A DNA stretch of 64,000 nucleotides from Shimwellia blattae DSM 4481 = NBRC 105725 (GCF_000262305.1 NC_017910.1:1054001-1118000); one strand, 5' to 3'. Shown: positions 43,604 to 52,937, numbered from the stretch's first letter. Notes: generated from the sequence alone by a model not told the origin. Numbers and translations: made by a program.

Positions 43604-43625
43604 AGCCGGTGCTCGCCGGCTCTAT
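43604..43625. terminator. Short hairpin between convergent perM and bcp
   Basis: AGCCGG/CCGGCT with a 6-base loop lies directly after the perM stop. The stem is short and the downstream T tract poor. Confidence 0.45.
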
Positions 43626-43636
43626 TGCGGGCGGGC

Positions 43637-44107
43637 TCAGGCGTGCTCGGCTAACCAGTTCAGCACGATGTCGTGATGGTTGGTGGTTTTAAAGTCATCA
43701 AAAACCTTTTCAACCACGCCGTTGCCATCCAGCAGGAAACTGATGCGGTGAATGCCGTCGTAGGTTTTGCCCATAAATGATTTCTCACCCCAGACACCAA
43801 ACTGCTCGCACACTTTGTGATCCTCATCGGACAACAGGGTGAAGTTGAGCAGCTCTTTTTCGGCAAAGCGCGACAGTTTTTCGGGTTTATCGGTACTGAT
43901 CCCCAGCACTTCAACACCGGCTTTTTTGAGTGCGTCCATGTTATCACGCAGGCCACAGGCCTGAACGGTACAACCAGGGGTCATAGCTTTAGGGTAGAAA
44001 TAAACCAGAACGCGCTGCCCCTGGAAGTCGGTTAAATTCACTTGTTCGCCATCCTGGTCGGGCAAGCTAAATTTCGGTGCGCTGTCACCGGCTTTCAGTG
44101 GATTCAT
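43637..44107 (-). CDS. bcp: Thiol peroxidase Bcp (peroxiredoxin)
   Basis: A 156-residue atypical peroxiredoxin. The peroxidatic Cys46 and resolving Cys51 lie in TPGCTVQACGLRD. It reduces hydrogen and organic peroxides in the cytoplasm with electrons from thioredoxin. It is downstream of gcvR with a 40-base gap, as in E. coli. Confidence 0.97.
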   Translation of the reverse strand: MNPLKAGDSAPKFSLPDQDGEQVNLTDFQGQRVLVYFYPKAMTPGCTVQACGLRDNMDALKKAGVEVLGISTDKPEKLSRFAEKELLNFTLLSDEDHKVCEQFGVWGEKSFMGKTYDGIHRISFLLDGNGVVEKVFDDFKTTNHHDIVLNWLAEHA

Positions 44108-44147
44108 TACAACTCTCCGTCTTTGTTTTATTCATCTGACTGTCTGT

Positions 44148-44696
44148 TTACGACGATAAGTTAACGACGCTAATAGTGCCCTGTGCATTGAGCTCTGTAC
44201 AGAGGGCATTAAAGGCTTGTTCGAGATTTAACGTGTCGTGTGATACCGGGCTGTGGGCCGTGATCTGAATATACAGCCGTGGCGTGGCGCTGCCGTTATC
44301 GTTTTGAGTGCGCGAAACCAGTTCCGCAATATTCATCTGCCAGGTGTCGAAAAGATCGGTGAAGCGCTCAATCAGGTGGGGGGAGTCGTCTACCTCAACC
44401 TGAACCCAGACCGTGCCGGGCATGGGCGGGCGCTCCTGGGCGGTGGTGCGCTTCATCACTATCAGTAAATCCAGCTCGGCGCCTTTCAGGGGCAGGGTGG
44501 ATTCAATCAGCGTAATGGCGTTCCAGCTGCCGGAAAGTAACATAATAAAAGTGAACTCTTCCCCCAGCATGGCCAGGCGGCTGTCTTCGATATTGCAGCC
44601 GCAACTGCTGACATGGCGGGTGATGGTATTGACGATCCCCGGGCGGTCCGCCCCCAGGGCGGTAATAACCAAATAGTGTTGTGATGAGGCAGTCAA
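44148..44696 (-). CDS. gcvR: Glycine cleavage system regulator GcvR
   Basis: A 182-residue protein with two ACT domains (about 8-80 and 92-170), beginning SSQHYLVITALGADRPGIV. It starts at TTG (MTASSQHY); no ATG in frame fits. In E. coli GcvR binds GcvA and glycine to repress the gcvTHP operon when glycine is low. It is divergent from dapA and 40 bases before bcp. Confidence 0.94.
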   Translation of the reverse strand: MTASSQHYLVITALGADRPGIVNTITRHVSSCGCNIEDSRLAMLGEEFTFIMLLSGSWNAITLIESTLPLKGAELDLLIVMKRTTAQERPPMPGTVWVQVEVDDSPHLIERFTDLFDTWQMNIAELVSRTQNDNGSATPRLYIQITAHSPVSHDTLNLEQAFNALCTELNAQGTISVVNLSS

Positions 44697-44842
44697 ACGT
44701 GCGATTCCTGTGACGCGAAGAGATAATTATAAGGAAAGCATAAAAAAAACCGCCATACAACCGCCGGAGTCCCCCACGCCGCTTGCTTTTAAGGCTATAC
44801 CAAAAGTACCATTACGAGACTTGTTTGCGTAGAGGATCGCCA

Positions 44843-45721
44843 ATGTTCACGGGAAGTATTGTCGCGCTTGTTACACCGATGGATGACCAGGGCAACGTTT
44901 GCCGGTCTGGCCTGAAAAAACTGATCGATTATCATATCGCCGCCGGGACTTCGGCGATTGTTTCTGTAGGGACAACCGGGGAGTCTGCTACCCTGAGCCA
45001 CGACGAGCACGTTGATGTTGTAAAACTCACCGTAGAGCTGGCGGACGGGCGGATTCCGGTCATTGCCGGGGCGGGCTCTAATGCCACTGCCGAGGCTGTA
45101 GCGCTGACGAAGAGTTTCGCTGATGTGGGTGTGGTGGGCTGCCTGACGGTGACCCCATACTATAACCGCCCGACCCAGGAAGGGCTGTTCCAGCATTTCA
45201 GCACCATTGCCGCGAACACCGATTTGCCGCAAATACTGTATAATGTGCCGTCCCGTACCGGTTGCGATATGCTGCCGGAGACGGTTGGCCGTTTGTCTAA
45301 AGTTAAAAATATTATCGCGATTAAAGAAGCCACCGGGAACTTATCCCGCGTTCAGCAGATCAAAGCGCTGACCGGGAATGATTTTATCCTGCTCAGTGGC
45401 GACGATGCCAGCGCGCTGGATTTTATGCGCCTGGGTGGTCACGGGGTCATCTCCGTGACGGCGAACGTTGCCGCAGCCGATATGGCGACCATGTGCCGTC
45501 TGGCGCAGGAAGGCAAATTTGACGAGGCGCAGGCCATCAACCTGCGTTTGATGCCGCTGCATCATGACTTATTTATTGAACCCAACCCCATCCCGGTAAA
45601 ATGGGCGTGCAGAGAGTTGGGACTTGTGGCGACCGATACCATGCGTCTGCCGCTGACCCCGCTGAGCGAGCAGTACAGCCCGGTGGTCGTCAACGCGCTC
45701 AGGCATGCCGGTTTGCTGTAA
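44843..45721 (+). CDS. dapA: 4-hydroxy-tetrahydrodipicolinate synthase
   Basis: A 292-residue class I aldolase, full length. Lys161 (IAIKEATG) forms the Schiff base with pyruvate; Thr44, Thr45 (GTTGES) and Tyr133 (YNVPSRTG) complete the active site. It condenses pyruvate with aspartate semialdehyde, the first step toward diaminopimelate and lysine. The start is MFTGSIVALV after AGAGGATC. bamC follows 16 bases downstream as in E. coli. Confidence 0.98.
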   Translation: MFTGSIVALVTPMDDQGNVCRSGLKKLIDYHIAAGTSAIVSVGTTGESATLSHDEHVDVVKLTVELADGRIPVIAGAGSNATAEAVALTKSFADVGVVGCLTVTPYYNRPTQEGLFQHFSTIAANTDLPQILYNVPSRTGCDMLPETVGRLSKVKNIIAIKEATGNLSRVQQIKALTGNDFILLSGDDASALDFMRLGGHGVISVTANVAAADMATMCRLAQEGKFDEAQAINLRLMPLHHDLFIEPNPIPVKWACRELGLVATDTMRLPLTPLSEQYSPVVVNALRHAGLL

Positions 45722-45737
45722 AGTTTAGGGAGATTTG

Positions 45738-46769
45738 ATGGCTTACTCAGTACAGAAGTCGACGGTTGCAACCGTGGTGGGCCTTGCGCTCACCATGATG
45801 CTGACAGCGTGCAGCAGTGATTCGCGCTATAAACGCCAGGTCAGCGGTGACGAGTCCTACCTCGAAGCGGCGCCGTTAGCTGAATTGCATGCCCCGGCAG
45901 GCATGATCCTGCCTGTCACCTCCGGGGATTACGCTATCCCGGTTACCAACGGCAGTGGTCTTACCGGCAAGCAACTGGACATCCGGCCCCCGGCTCAGGC
46001 ACTGGCGCTGGTGACTGGCGCACGTACTCAGTTTACCGGTGATACTGCCACGCTGATGGTGGAAAACGGGCGTAGCGGCGGACTGTGGCCACAGGTTGTC
46101 AACGTGGTGCAGGGGCAGAATTACACCATCACCAAACGTGATGATGCCGCCCAGACCCTGTCAACCGACTGGGTACAGTGGAACCGCGCCGATGAAGACC
46201 AGCAGTATCGCGGTCGCTATCAAATTACCGTGCGCCCTCAGGGGTATCAGCAGGCGGTTGTTGTGAAGCTGGTTAACCTTGAACAGGACGGTAAACCGGT
46301 GGCTGATCCTTCTGCACTGCAGCGCTACAGCGCCCAGATGCTGAATGTCATCTCTGCGGGTCTTGATAAAACCCAGACCGCACGCCAGAACGCGCTGGAT
46401 AACCGCAACGTTAACCAGATAAGCGTTCAGAGCGGTGCTGATGATACCGGTCTGCCGCTGCTGGTTGCCCGGGCGCCGTTCAGCGTTGTCTGGAGCCGGT
46501 TGCCTGCCACACTGCAAAAAGTGGGCATGAAGGTGACCGACAGCACCCGTTCAACCGGGAATATGACCGTGGAATATAAACCGGGCAGTGCGGACTGGAG
46601 CGAGTTAGGGGTCAGTGAGCCTGATCTTGCCTCCGGCGAATATAAAGTTCAGGTCGGCGATCTGGATAACCGCAGCAGCATTCAGTTTATTGATCCGAAA
46701 GGTCATACGCTTAGCCAGTCCCGCAATGATGCGCTGGTCGCAGTATTGCAGGCGGCGTTTAACAAATAA
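45738..46769 (+). CDS. bamC: Outer-membrane assembly lipoprotein BamC
   Basis: A 343-residue lipoprotein; the lipobox LTAC places the acylated Cys near residue 25. A long unstructured N-terminal segment (SSDSRYKRQVSGDE onwards, the BamD-binding part) precedes two helix-grip domains. It is part of the Bam complex at the outer membrane. An in-frame TTG lies one codon upstream; the ATG (MAYSVQKS) matches the family and follows TAGGGAGATT. It is cotranscribed with dapA and closed by a strong terminator. Confidence 0.96.
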   Translation: MAYSVQKSTVATVVGLALTMMLTACSSDSRYKRQVSGDESYLEAAPLAELHAPAGMILPVTSGDYAIPVTNGSGLTGKQLDIRPPAQALALVTGARTQFTGDTATLMVENGRSGGLWPQVVNVVQGQNYTITKRDDAAQTLSTDWVQWNRADEDQQYRGRYQITVRPQGYQQAVVVKLVNLEQDGKPVADPSALQRYSAQMLNVISAGLDKTQTARQNALDNRNVNQISVQSGADDTGLPLLVARAPFSVVWSRLPATLQKVGMKVTDSTRSTGNMTVEYKPGSADWSELGVSEPDLASGEYKVQVGDLDNRSSIQFIDPKGHTLSQSRNDALVAVLQAAFNK

Positions 46770-46770
46770 T

Positions 46771-46800
46771 AAAAAGGCCGGTGCGATCCGGCCTTTTTTC
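46771..46800 (+). terminator. Terminator after bamC
   Basis: AAAAAGGCCGG pairs with CCGGCCTTTTTT across a 6-base loop, giving a classic intrinsic terminator. Confidence 0.92.
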
Positions 46801-46809
46801 ATCGTGGCT

Positions 46810-46825
46810 ACGCAAACGTGTGCGT
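46810..46825 (+). promoter_or_regulatory. PurR operator upstream of purC
   Basis: ACGCAAACGTGTGCGT matches the PurR consensus ACGCAAACGTTTGCGT at 15 of 16 positions. It lies 72 bases before purC, as in E. coli purC. Confidence 0.9.
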
Positions 46826-46897
46826 GGCCCGATGAGCAGGGATCCATATGTTAAATCCTCATACCACGCGAGTGGTCATTTATCCGGAGTAAGAAAG

Positions 46898-47611
46898 ATG
46901 CAAAAGCAAGCTGAGTTGTATCGTGGCAAAGCGAAAACCGTCTACAGCACCGAAAATCCCGACTTGTTAGTGCTCGAATTTCGCAACGATACTTCAGCAG
47001 GAGACGGGGCCCGCATTGAACAGTTCGACCGCAAAGGCATGGTGAATAATAAATTTAACCATTTTATTATGACCCGGCTGGAAGAGGCAGGCATTCCGAC
47101 CCAGATGGAAGCGCTGCTGTCGGATACCGAATCCCTGGTCAAAAAGCTGGAGATGGTGCCGGTTGAATGCGTTATCCGTAACCGGGCGGCCGGTTCCCTG
47201 GTTAAACGTCTGGGCATCGAAGAAGGGATCGAGCTCAACCCGCCTCTGTTCGATATGTTCCTGAAGAACGACGCCATGCACGATCCGATGGTCAACGAAT
47301 CCTACTGTGAAACGTTCGGCTGGGTGAGCAAGGAAAACCTGGCGCGCATGAAGGAGCTGACCTTCAAAGCCAACGACGTGCTGAAAAAACTGTTCGATGA
47401 CGCCGGTCTTATCCTGGTGGACTTCAAACTGGAGTTCGGCCTGTTTAACGGCCAGGTAGTGCTGGGGGACGAGTTCTCACCAGACGGCAGCCGTCTGTGG
47501 GATAAAAAAACCATGGATAAAATGGATAAAGACCGCTTCCGCCAGAGCCTGGGCGGCCTGATTGAGGCCTATGAAGAGGTTGCTCACCGTCTGGGCGTGA
47601 AGCTGGACTGA
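46898..47611 (+). CDS. purC: SAICAR synthetase
   Basis: A 237-residue phosphoribosylaminoimidazole-succinocarboxamide synthase. Signature segments are LVLVDFKLEFG-like ILVDFKLEFGL near residue 170 and IEQFDRKGMVNNKFN near 41. The start is MQKQAELYRGKAK. It joins aspartate to CAIR using ATP in purine synthesis. It has its own promoter with a PurR site and its own terminator. Confidence 0.98.
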   Translation: MQKQAELYRGKAKTVYSTENPDLLVLEFRNDTSAGDGARIEQFDRKGMVNNKFNHFIMTRLEEAGIPTQMEALLSDTESLVKKLEMVPVECVIRNRAAGSLVKRLGIEEGIELNPPLFDMFLKNDAMHDPMVNESYCETFGWVSKENLARMKELTFKANDVLKKLFDDAGLILVDFKLEFGLFNGQVVLGDEFSPDGSRLWDKKTMDKMDKDRFRQSLGGLIEAYEEVAHRLGVKLD

Positions 47612-47636
47612 TCACGCAATCGTTTTCTTGTTCAGG

Positions 47637-47668
47637 CGGGGATACCGGTGCGGTATCCCCGTTTTTTA
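47637..47668 (+). terminator. Terminator after purC
   Basis: CGGGGATACC pairs with GGTATCCCCG and is followed by six T residues. Confidence 0.92.
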
Positions 47669-47810
47669 TCCGCTTTTTATCTGCTTTCTTATGGTAATTC
47701 TTGCGAGAATCACCCAGGATCAATAGGTCGCGGTCCTGGTTTTTCCGGTTTGATGTTTTACCGACACCAGAGGCCGTTATTCTTTGGGATGGTTATCTGG
47801 AGTATGCAGT

Positions 47811-48686
47811 ATGGATTTGAAAGACAGGCGTGAAAGCCAAAATGTTGAAGACAGACGTAACGACACTCAGGGGCCTTCGCTGGGTGGCGGCGGTGGTTTT
47901 CGCATTCCCCGCGGCAAGGGTGGCCTGATTCTGCTGGTGGTCGTGGTGGTGGCCGGTTACTACGGGGTGGATCTCAGCCCGCTGCTGACGGGCGATATGT
48001 CCGGCTCCGGGCAGCAGTCGGTACAGCGCCAGACCATCAGCCCGGATGATGAGAAAGCCGCTAAGTTTACCTCGGTTATCCTTGGCACCACGGAAGATAC
48101 CTGGGGCGAAATCTTTACCAATATGGGCAAAACCTACCAGCAGCCGAAACTGGTTATGTATCGCGGCGCAACCCGCACCGGCTGCGGTACTGGCCAGTCT
48201 GTGATGGGGCCGTTCTACTGCCCGGCAGACAGCACAGTCTATATTGACCTCTCGTTCTACGACGATATGAAAAACAAACTGGGCGCCGGTGGTGACTTTG
48301 CCCAGGGGTATGTGGTCGCCCATGAAGTGGGCCACCACGTGCAGCACCTGCTGGGCATTGAACCGAAAGTTCGCCAGCTCCAGCAGAACGCCTCCGAAAA
48401 AGAGGTGAACCAGCTCTCTGTGCGCCTGGAACTGCAGGCAGACTGCTTTGCCGGGATCTGGGGGCAGAAAATGCAGCAGCAGAATGTGCTGGAAGAGGGC
48501 GACCTGAAAGAAGCCCTGAACGCGGCCCAGTCCATCGGGGATGACCGTCTGCAACAGCAAAGCCAGGGCCGCGTGGTGCCGGACAGCTTCACCCACGGCA
48601 CCTCAGAGCAGCGTTACACCTGGTTTAAACGCGGCTTTGATACCGGCGATATCAAGCAGTGCGACACCTTTGGAGGCCAGCTGTAA
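47811..48686 (+). CDS. ypfJ: YpfJ, putative membrane-anchored neutral zinc metallopeptidase
   Basis: A 291-residue protein of the zinc_peptidase (KPN_02809/YpfJ) family. A charged, Gly-rich N-terminus precedes one transmembrane helix (about 39-54), then a periplasmic domain with the zinc motif HEVGHH and a downstream ELQADCFAG segment that supplies further conserved acids. The start is MDLKDRRESQ after ATCTGGAGTATG. Substrate is unknown. tmcA begins 3 bases after its stop. Confidence 0.9.
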   Translation: MDLKDRRESQNVEDRRNDTQGPSLGGGGGFRIPRGKGGLILLVVVVVAGYYGVDLSPLLTGDMSGSGQQSVQRQTISPDDEKAAKFTSVILGTTEDTWGEIFTNMGKTYQQPKLVMYRGATRTGCGTGQSVMGPFYCPADSTVYIDLSFYDDMKNKLGAGGDFAQGYVVAHEVGHHVQHLLGIEPKVRQLQQNASEKEVNQLSVRLELQADCFAGIWGQKMQQQNVLEEGDLKEALNAAQSIGDDRLQQQSQGRVVPDSFTHGTSEQRYTWFKRGFDTGDIKQCDTFGGQL

Positions 48687-48689
48687 TTT

Positions 48690-50741
48690 GTGACTATCAT
48701 GGATGATCGGACCATTGTGTCCACCCTGTGCGCCATGGCGCAAAACATGGCGCACAGCGGGTATCGCCGCTTACTGGTCATCAGCGGCGATGCTGAGTGG
48801 AGCCTCGCCCGTGCCGGGCAACTGTCCACAGCCCTTGGCACGGAGTGCTTATGGGTCGGGCCACAGCCCCTGGTGGGCACCGGTTGCCCGCCACGCCAGC
48901 TGCGCAACCTGCTCGGGCGCGAGTTCCACCACGGCGTCTTTGACGCCCGCAGCAGCGTTGATGCCGAAGCCCTGGCGGCCATGAGCGGCACGCTCACCGC
49001 CGGAAGCTGGCTTATCTTACTGGTGCCACCGTTATCCCGGTGGCCACTCACCCCCGATACGGATTCACCGCGCTGGAGCGATACGCCGGCGCCCATCGCC
49101 ACCCCCCGTTTTATTCACCATCTGATACGCACGCTGCAAAGCGACAGTGAGGTGGTCTTCTGGTCCCGTGAGGAGGGGCTGCGCTGCCATGAAGCCCCCC
49201 CGCGCCCGCGCTGGCAGGCCGCTGCGGGCGCACCGGAGGCCGGGCAGCGCGCCATTCTTGAACAACTGTGCCATATGCCCCCGGGTGTGGCGGTGCTTAC
49301 CGCTGAGCGCGGGCGGGGCAAATCGGCCCTGGCCGGGATGCTGCTCCGGCGCGGGCCTGGCCCGGTGCTTGTCAGCGCCCCGGCCCGGGTATCAACCGAT
49401 GTACTGGCCCGCCACGGGGGCGAAAAATTTCAGTTTATCGCCCCGGATGCGCTACTGGCGGCCCTGGAGGCGGGCAGTGCGCCGCCTGCGGACTGGCTTA
49501 TTATTGATGAGGCGGCCGCCATTCCCGGCCCCTTGCTGGCCCGGCTGGCCCGCGCCTTTCCCCGCACCCTGCTGACCACAACCGTCCAGGGGTATGAAGG
49601 CACCGGCAGGGGCTTTTTACTGAAATTCTGCGCAGCACTTCCCGGGGCGAGCTATTTCACCCTCACCACGCCAATGCGCTGGTGTGCCGGTGATCCGCTG
49701 GAGCGGGTCATCAGCCAGATGCTGCTGTTTAACGATCTCAGCGGGGAGACACAGGTCGCCGATCCGGTTGTTATCGCCCCTGTATCGCGCCAGTGCTGGC
49801 AGGAAGAGAGCCGCGAACCGGCTGAGCTGTACGGGCTGTTGAGCAGTGCGCACTACCGCACCTCGCCGCTCGATTTACGCCGGATGATGGATGCCCCGGG
49901 GCAGTCTTTTATGGTGGCCCGGGGGGGCGGGAAAATGTGCGCGGCCCTCTGGCTGGTCAGGGAAGGGGGGCTGTCTGCGCCCCTGAGCCAGGCCGTCTGG
50001 GCCGGTTACCGCCGCCCCCGGGGTAACCTGGTAGCCCAGTCGCTGGCGGCCCACGGGGGCAGCCCGCTGGCGGCCACCCTGCACGGGTTGCGGGTCTCGC
50101 GTATTGCGGTGATCCCCTCCCGCCAGGGGCAGGGCACCGGCCAGCGGCTGATTGCCGCCGCGCGCCAGGCGGCAGGCGAGCAGCTGGATTACCTGTCGGT
50201 CAGTTTTGGTTATACCCCGCAGCTCTGGCGCTTCTGGGCCCGTTGCGGCTTTGTGCTGGTGCGGGTGGGCTCCCGCCGGGAGGCGAGTAGCGGCTGCTAC
50301 AACGCCATGGCGCTGCTGCCGCTCTCGCCCCGGGGCCAGGCCATGGTGGAGCACGAACACCGGCGCCTGTGTGAAGACTGGCACTGGATGCAGCCGTGGA
50401 TTGACGAGGTTATTCCCCTGCCGGTGGCGGCACGCACTATGCTTACAGAAGAAGACTGGCAGGAGCTGGCCGGGTTTGCCTTCGCCCACCGGCCAGTGGA
50501 GGCCTGCACCGGCGCCCTGAGCCGCCTGCTGGCGTACCGGTCTGACGGTCTGGCAGCTCTGCGCTGTCGCCTGGTGGCGCAGATTTCCGATGCGCAGATC
50601 TGCCGGCAGTTTCAGTTATCCGGGCGAAAAGCCCTGCTGGCCCACTGGCGTAGCGAAGTGGCCACTGCGCTGGCGGCCTGCCTCCCTGACGGGGCACAGA
50701 GCCTGAAACGCCAGATATTGCAATTGCAATTTTTGCAATAA
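48690..50741 (+). CDS. tmcA: tRNA(Met) cytidine acetyltransferase
   Basis: A 683-residue protein: an N-terminal DUF1726-like domain, an RNA helicase-type ATPase module with Walker A ERGRGKSALAG (near residue 205) and Walker B LIIDEAAAIP, a GNAT acetyltransferase domain with RQGQGTGQRLI near 480, and a tRNA-binding C-terminus. It makes N4-acetylcytidine at the wobble base of elongator tRNA-Met using acetyl-CoA and ATP. The start is either GTG (48690) or ATG (48699); GGAGGCC lies upstream within ypfJ. It is rich in GC, with a few residues more than E. coli TmcA. Confidence 0.94.
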   Translation: MTIMDDRTIVSTLCAMAQNMAHSGYRRLLVISGDAEWSLARAGQLSTALGTECLWVGPQPLVGTGCPPRQLRNLLGREFHHGVFDARSSVDAEALAAMSGTLTAGSWLILLVPPLSRWPLTPDTDSPRWSDTPAPIATPRFIHHLIRTLQSDSEVVFWSREEGLRCHEAPPRPRWQAAAGAPEAGQRAILEQLCHMPPGVAVLTAERGRGKSALAGMLLRRGPGPVLVSAPARVSTDVLARHGGEKFQFIAPDALLAALEAGSAPPADWLIIDEAAAIPGPLLARLARAFPRTLLTTTVQGYEGTGRGFLLKFCAALPGASYFTLTTPMRWCAGDPLERVISQMLLFNDLSGETQVADPVVIAPVSRQCWQEESREPAELYGLLSSAHYRTSPLDLRRMMDAPGQSFMVARGGGKMCAALWLVREGGLSAPLSQAVWAGYRRPRGNLVAQSLAAHGGSPLAATLHGLRVSRIAVIPSRQGQGTGQRLIAAARQAAGEQLDYLSVSFGYTPQLWRFWARCGFVLVRVGSRREASSGCYNAMALLPLSPRGQAMVEHEHRRLCEDWHWMQPWIDEVIPLPVAARTMLTEEDWQELAGFAFAHRPVEACTGALSRLLAYRSDGLAALRCRLVAQISDAQICRQFQLSGRKALLAHWRSEVATALAACLPDGAQSLKRQILQLQFLQ

Positions 50742-50843
50742 GACGTTCAGTGGCTGTGGCTGGTCATCTGCGCCACCGGGCATAGAATGGTGACATCAGT
50801 GACGAGCCCTGCCCGCTAAGGGGCGGGCCAAAAGGAGAGCACC

Positions 50844-51542
50844 ATGAGAGACGACCATTTTGTTGTTCAGAGCCCCGCCGCCCCGGCACGGCAGTTGATC
50901 CTGCTGTTTCACGGTGTCGGGGATAATCCGGTTGCCATGGGGGAAATTGGTCGCTGGTTTGCTCCGCTGTTTCCTGAAGCCCTGGTGGTGAGTGTGGGCG
51001 GGCCCAGTCCCAGCGGCCCGGGTGCCGGGCGGGAGTGGTTTTCCGTGCGCGATATTACGGAAGAAAACCGCCAGCAACGGGTCGATGCGATAATGCCTGA
51101 GTTTATCCGGCAGATACAGGCCTGGCAGCAACACAGTGGGGTGGGCCCGGCGGCCACGGCACTGGTGGGGTTTTCCCAGGGGGCCATTATGGCGCTGGAA
51201 AGCCTGAAAGCCGCACCGGGGCTGGTTTCCCGGGTGGTTGCGTTTAACGGGCGCTTTGCATCACTGCCTGCGGCTGTACACGCGGCGACCACGGTGCATC
51301 TGATCCACGGTGAGGATGACCCGGTTATCCCGCTGGTATACGCGGTAAATGCTCAGGAAGCCCTGGCCGCAGTGGGCGGGGATGTGACACTGGATATTGT
51401 CGACGATCTGGGCCACGCCATTGATCAGCGCAGTATGCAGTTTGCCCTGGATCACTTACGTTATACGGTGCCGAAGCACTACTTTGATGAGGCACTGGGA
51501 GGCGGGGCCAAACCGGGCGATGATATTATCTCGCTGATGTAA
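50844..51542 (+). CDS. ypfH: YpfH, carboxylesterase-type alpha/beta hydrolase
   Basis: A 232-residue alpha/beta hydrolase of the phospholipase/carboxylesterase family. The nucleophile Ser lies in GFSQGA near residue 112, the acid in HGEDDPVIP and the His near LGHAID. E. coli YpfH is an esterase active on short acyl esters. A strong ribosome site (AAAAGGAGAGCACC) precedes the ATG. It converges on ypfN. Confidence 0.93.
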   Translation: MRDDHFVVQSPAAPARQLILLFHGVGDNPVAMGEIGRWFAPLFPEALVVSVGGPSPSGPGAGREWFSVRDITEENRQQRVDAIMPEFIRQIQAWQQHSGVGPAATALVGFSQGAIMALESLKAAPGLVSRVVAFNGRFASLPAAVHAATTVHLIHGEDDPVIPLVYAVNAQEALAAVGGDVTLDIVDDLGHAIDQRSMQFALDHLRYTVPKHYFDEALGGGAKPGDDIISLM

Positions 51543-51554
51543 CCGGAAATAACA

Positions 51555-51577
51555 CGGGCCGCACAACAGGCGGCCCG
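51555..51577. terminator. Hairpin between convergent ypfH and ypfN
   Basis: GGGCCG and CGGCCC form a short GC-rich stem between the converging stops. T tracts are weak on both sides. Confidence 0.45.
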
Positions 51578-51593
51578 CATTGCTCTGGCCGGG

Positions 51594-51782
51594 TTATTTC
51601 TTTTTCGGCCAGTCGTCTTCATCGTCCCATTTATCGTTAAAGTCACGATGGGGCGGCAGATCGGGTTTGTTATCCAGATACTTCTTCGGATCGATCCGCT
51701 TCAAATCTTTGATCACGTTAATAAACATTCCCAGCAGGACGATCAGAATGATCACCCACCAGTATTTTGACAGCCAGTCCAT
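51594..51782 (-). CDS. ypfN: YpfN, small single-pass membrane protein (UPF0370)
   Basis: A 62-residue protein: one N-terminal transmembrane helix (about residues 8-25, WWVIILIVLLGMFI) and a charged tail ending DDEDDWPKKK. It matches E. coli YpfN. Function unknown. A GGAGCCGCC sequence precedes the ATG. It lies 23 bases downstream of dapE and is probably cotranscribed. Confidence 0.9.
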   Translation of the reverse strand: MDWLSKYWWVIILIVLLGMFINVIKDLKRIDPKKYLDNKPDLPPHRDFNDKWDDEDDWPKKK

Positions 51783-51805
51783 GGGCGGCTCCTGTGTATA
51801 TCAGG

Positions 51806-52933
51806 TCAGGCGACGAGTTGTTCCATTATACGCTGGTACATACGTGCCAGTAGCTGAAGATCCGCCGCGTTCACGCATTCATTGATTTTATGAATGGTCG
51901 CATTTACCGGCCCCAGCTCCACCACCTGTGCCCCCATGCGGGCAATAAAGCGCCCGTCTGAAGTGCCGCCGGTGGTCAGCAGCTGCGGCTTAATTTCATT
52001 ATAGTGCTCAACCGCGTTAACCACGGCATCGACCAGTTTCCCCCGGGATGTCAGGAACGGCTGGCCGGAGAGGGACCACTCCAGGGTATAGCGCAGCTGG
52101 TGTTTGTCCAGCAATGCGGCAACGCGCTGTTTGAGGATCTCGTCGGTCACTTCGGTACTGAAGCGGAAGTTAAACTGAACAAACAGCTCCCCCGGGATCA
52201 CGTTGTTACTGCCGGTCCCGGCCTGAATATTGGCGATCTGCATACTGGTGGGCGGGAAAAATTCGTTGCCTTCGTCCCAGACAATATTAACCAGCTCATC
52301 AAGCATCGGGGCTGCCCGGTGTACCGGGTTATCCGCCAGGTGCGGGTAGGCCACATGCCCCTGAACCCCGTGAATCGTCAGGTTGCAGGTCAGTGAGCCC
52401 CGGCGGCCATTTTTCACCACATCACCGACGATTTCGGTGCTGGAGGGCTCGCCCACCAGGCAGTAGTCCAGGCGCTCCTGGCGCGCCATCAGCGCTTCCA
52501 CCACTTTGACGGTGCCGTTATGGGCGCAGGCTTCTTCGTCGGAGGTTATCAGAAATGCCAGGCGGCCCCGGTGATCCGGGAACTGGGCCACAAAACGCTC
52601 GGCGGCAACCACCATGGCCGCCAGTGAGCCTTTCATGTCTGCCGCGCCGCGGCCAAACAGCATCCCGTCGCGGATGGTCGGCTCAAAAGGCGGGTTCAGC
52701 CAGCGGGATTCATCCCCCGGGGGGACCACATCCGTATGACCGGCAAAGGCGAGGGTCTCGCCGGTGCCGCGCCAGGCCCAGAAGTTTCGGGTATCGGCAA
52801 TGTTAATCTCTTCGATGGTAAAACCGATGGCGCGCAGGCGTTCTGTCAGCAGTGCCTGACACCCGGCGTCATCCGGGCTGAGAGAGGGGAGACGAATAAG
52901 CTGCTGAGTCAGCTCAATAACCGGGCATGACAT
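51806..52933 (-). CDS. dapE: Succinyl-diaminopimelate desuccinylase
   Basis: A 375-residue M20 metallohydrolase. Zinc ligands and catalytic residues are visible: His66 and Asp68 (GHTDVVPPGD), Asp99 (RGAADMKG), Glu133/Glu134 (TSDEEA), Glu near 162 (GEPSS) and the C-terminal His of NATIHKINEC. It makes LL-diaminopimelate for lysine and peptidoglycan. The start is ATG at MSCPVIELTQ; 15 upstream in-frame codons overlap the end of yffB and are not homologous. It begins 5 bases after the yffB stop. Confidence 0.97.
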   Translation of the reverse strand: MSCPVIELTQQLIRLPSLSPDDAGCQALLTERLRAIGFTIEEINIADTRNFWAWRGTGETLAFAGHTDVVPPGDESRWLNPPFEPTIRDGMLFGRGAADMKGSLAAMVVAAERFVAQFPDHRGRLAFLITSDEEACAHNGTVKVVEALMARQERLDYCLVGEPSSTEIVGDVVKNGRRGSLTCNLTIHGVQGHVAYPHLADNPVHRAAPMLDELVNIVWDEGNEFFPPTSMQIANIQAGTGSNNVIPGELFVQFNFRFSTEVTDEILKQRVAALLDKHQLRYTLEWSLSGQPFLTSRGKLVDAVVNAVEHYNEIKPQLLTTGGTSDGRFIARMGAQVVELGPVNATIHKINECVNAADLQLLARMYQRIMEQLVA

Positions 52934-52937
52934 AACA

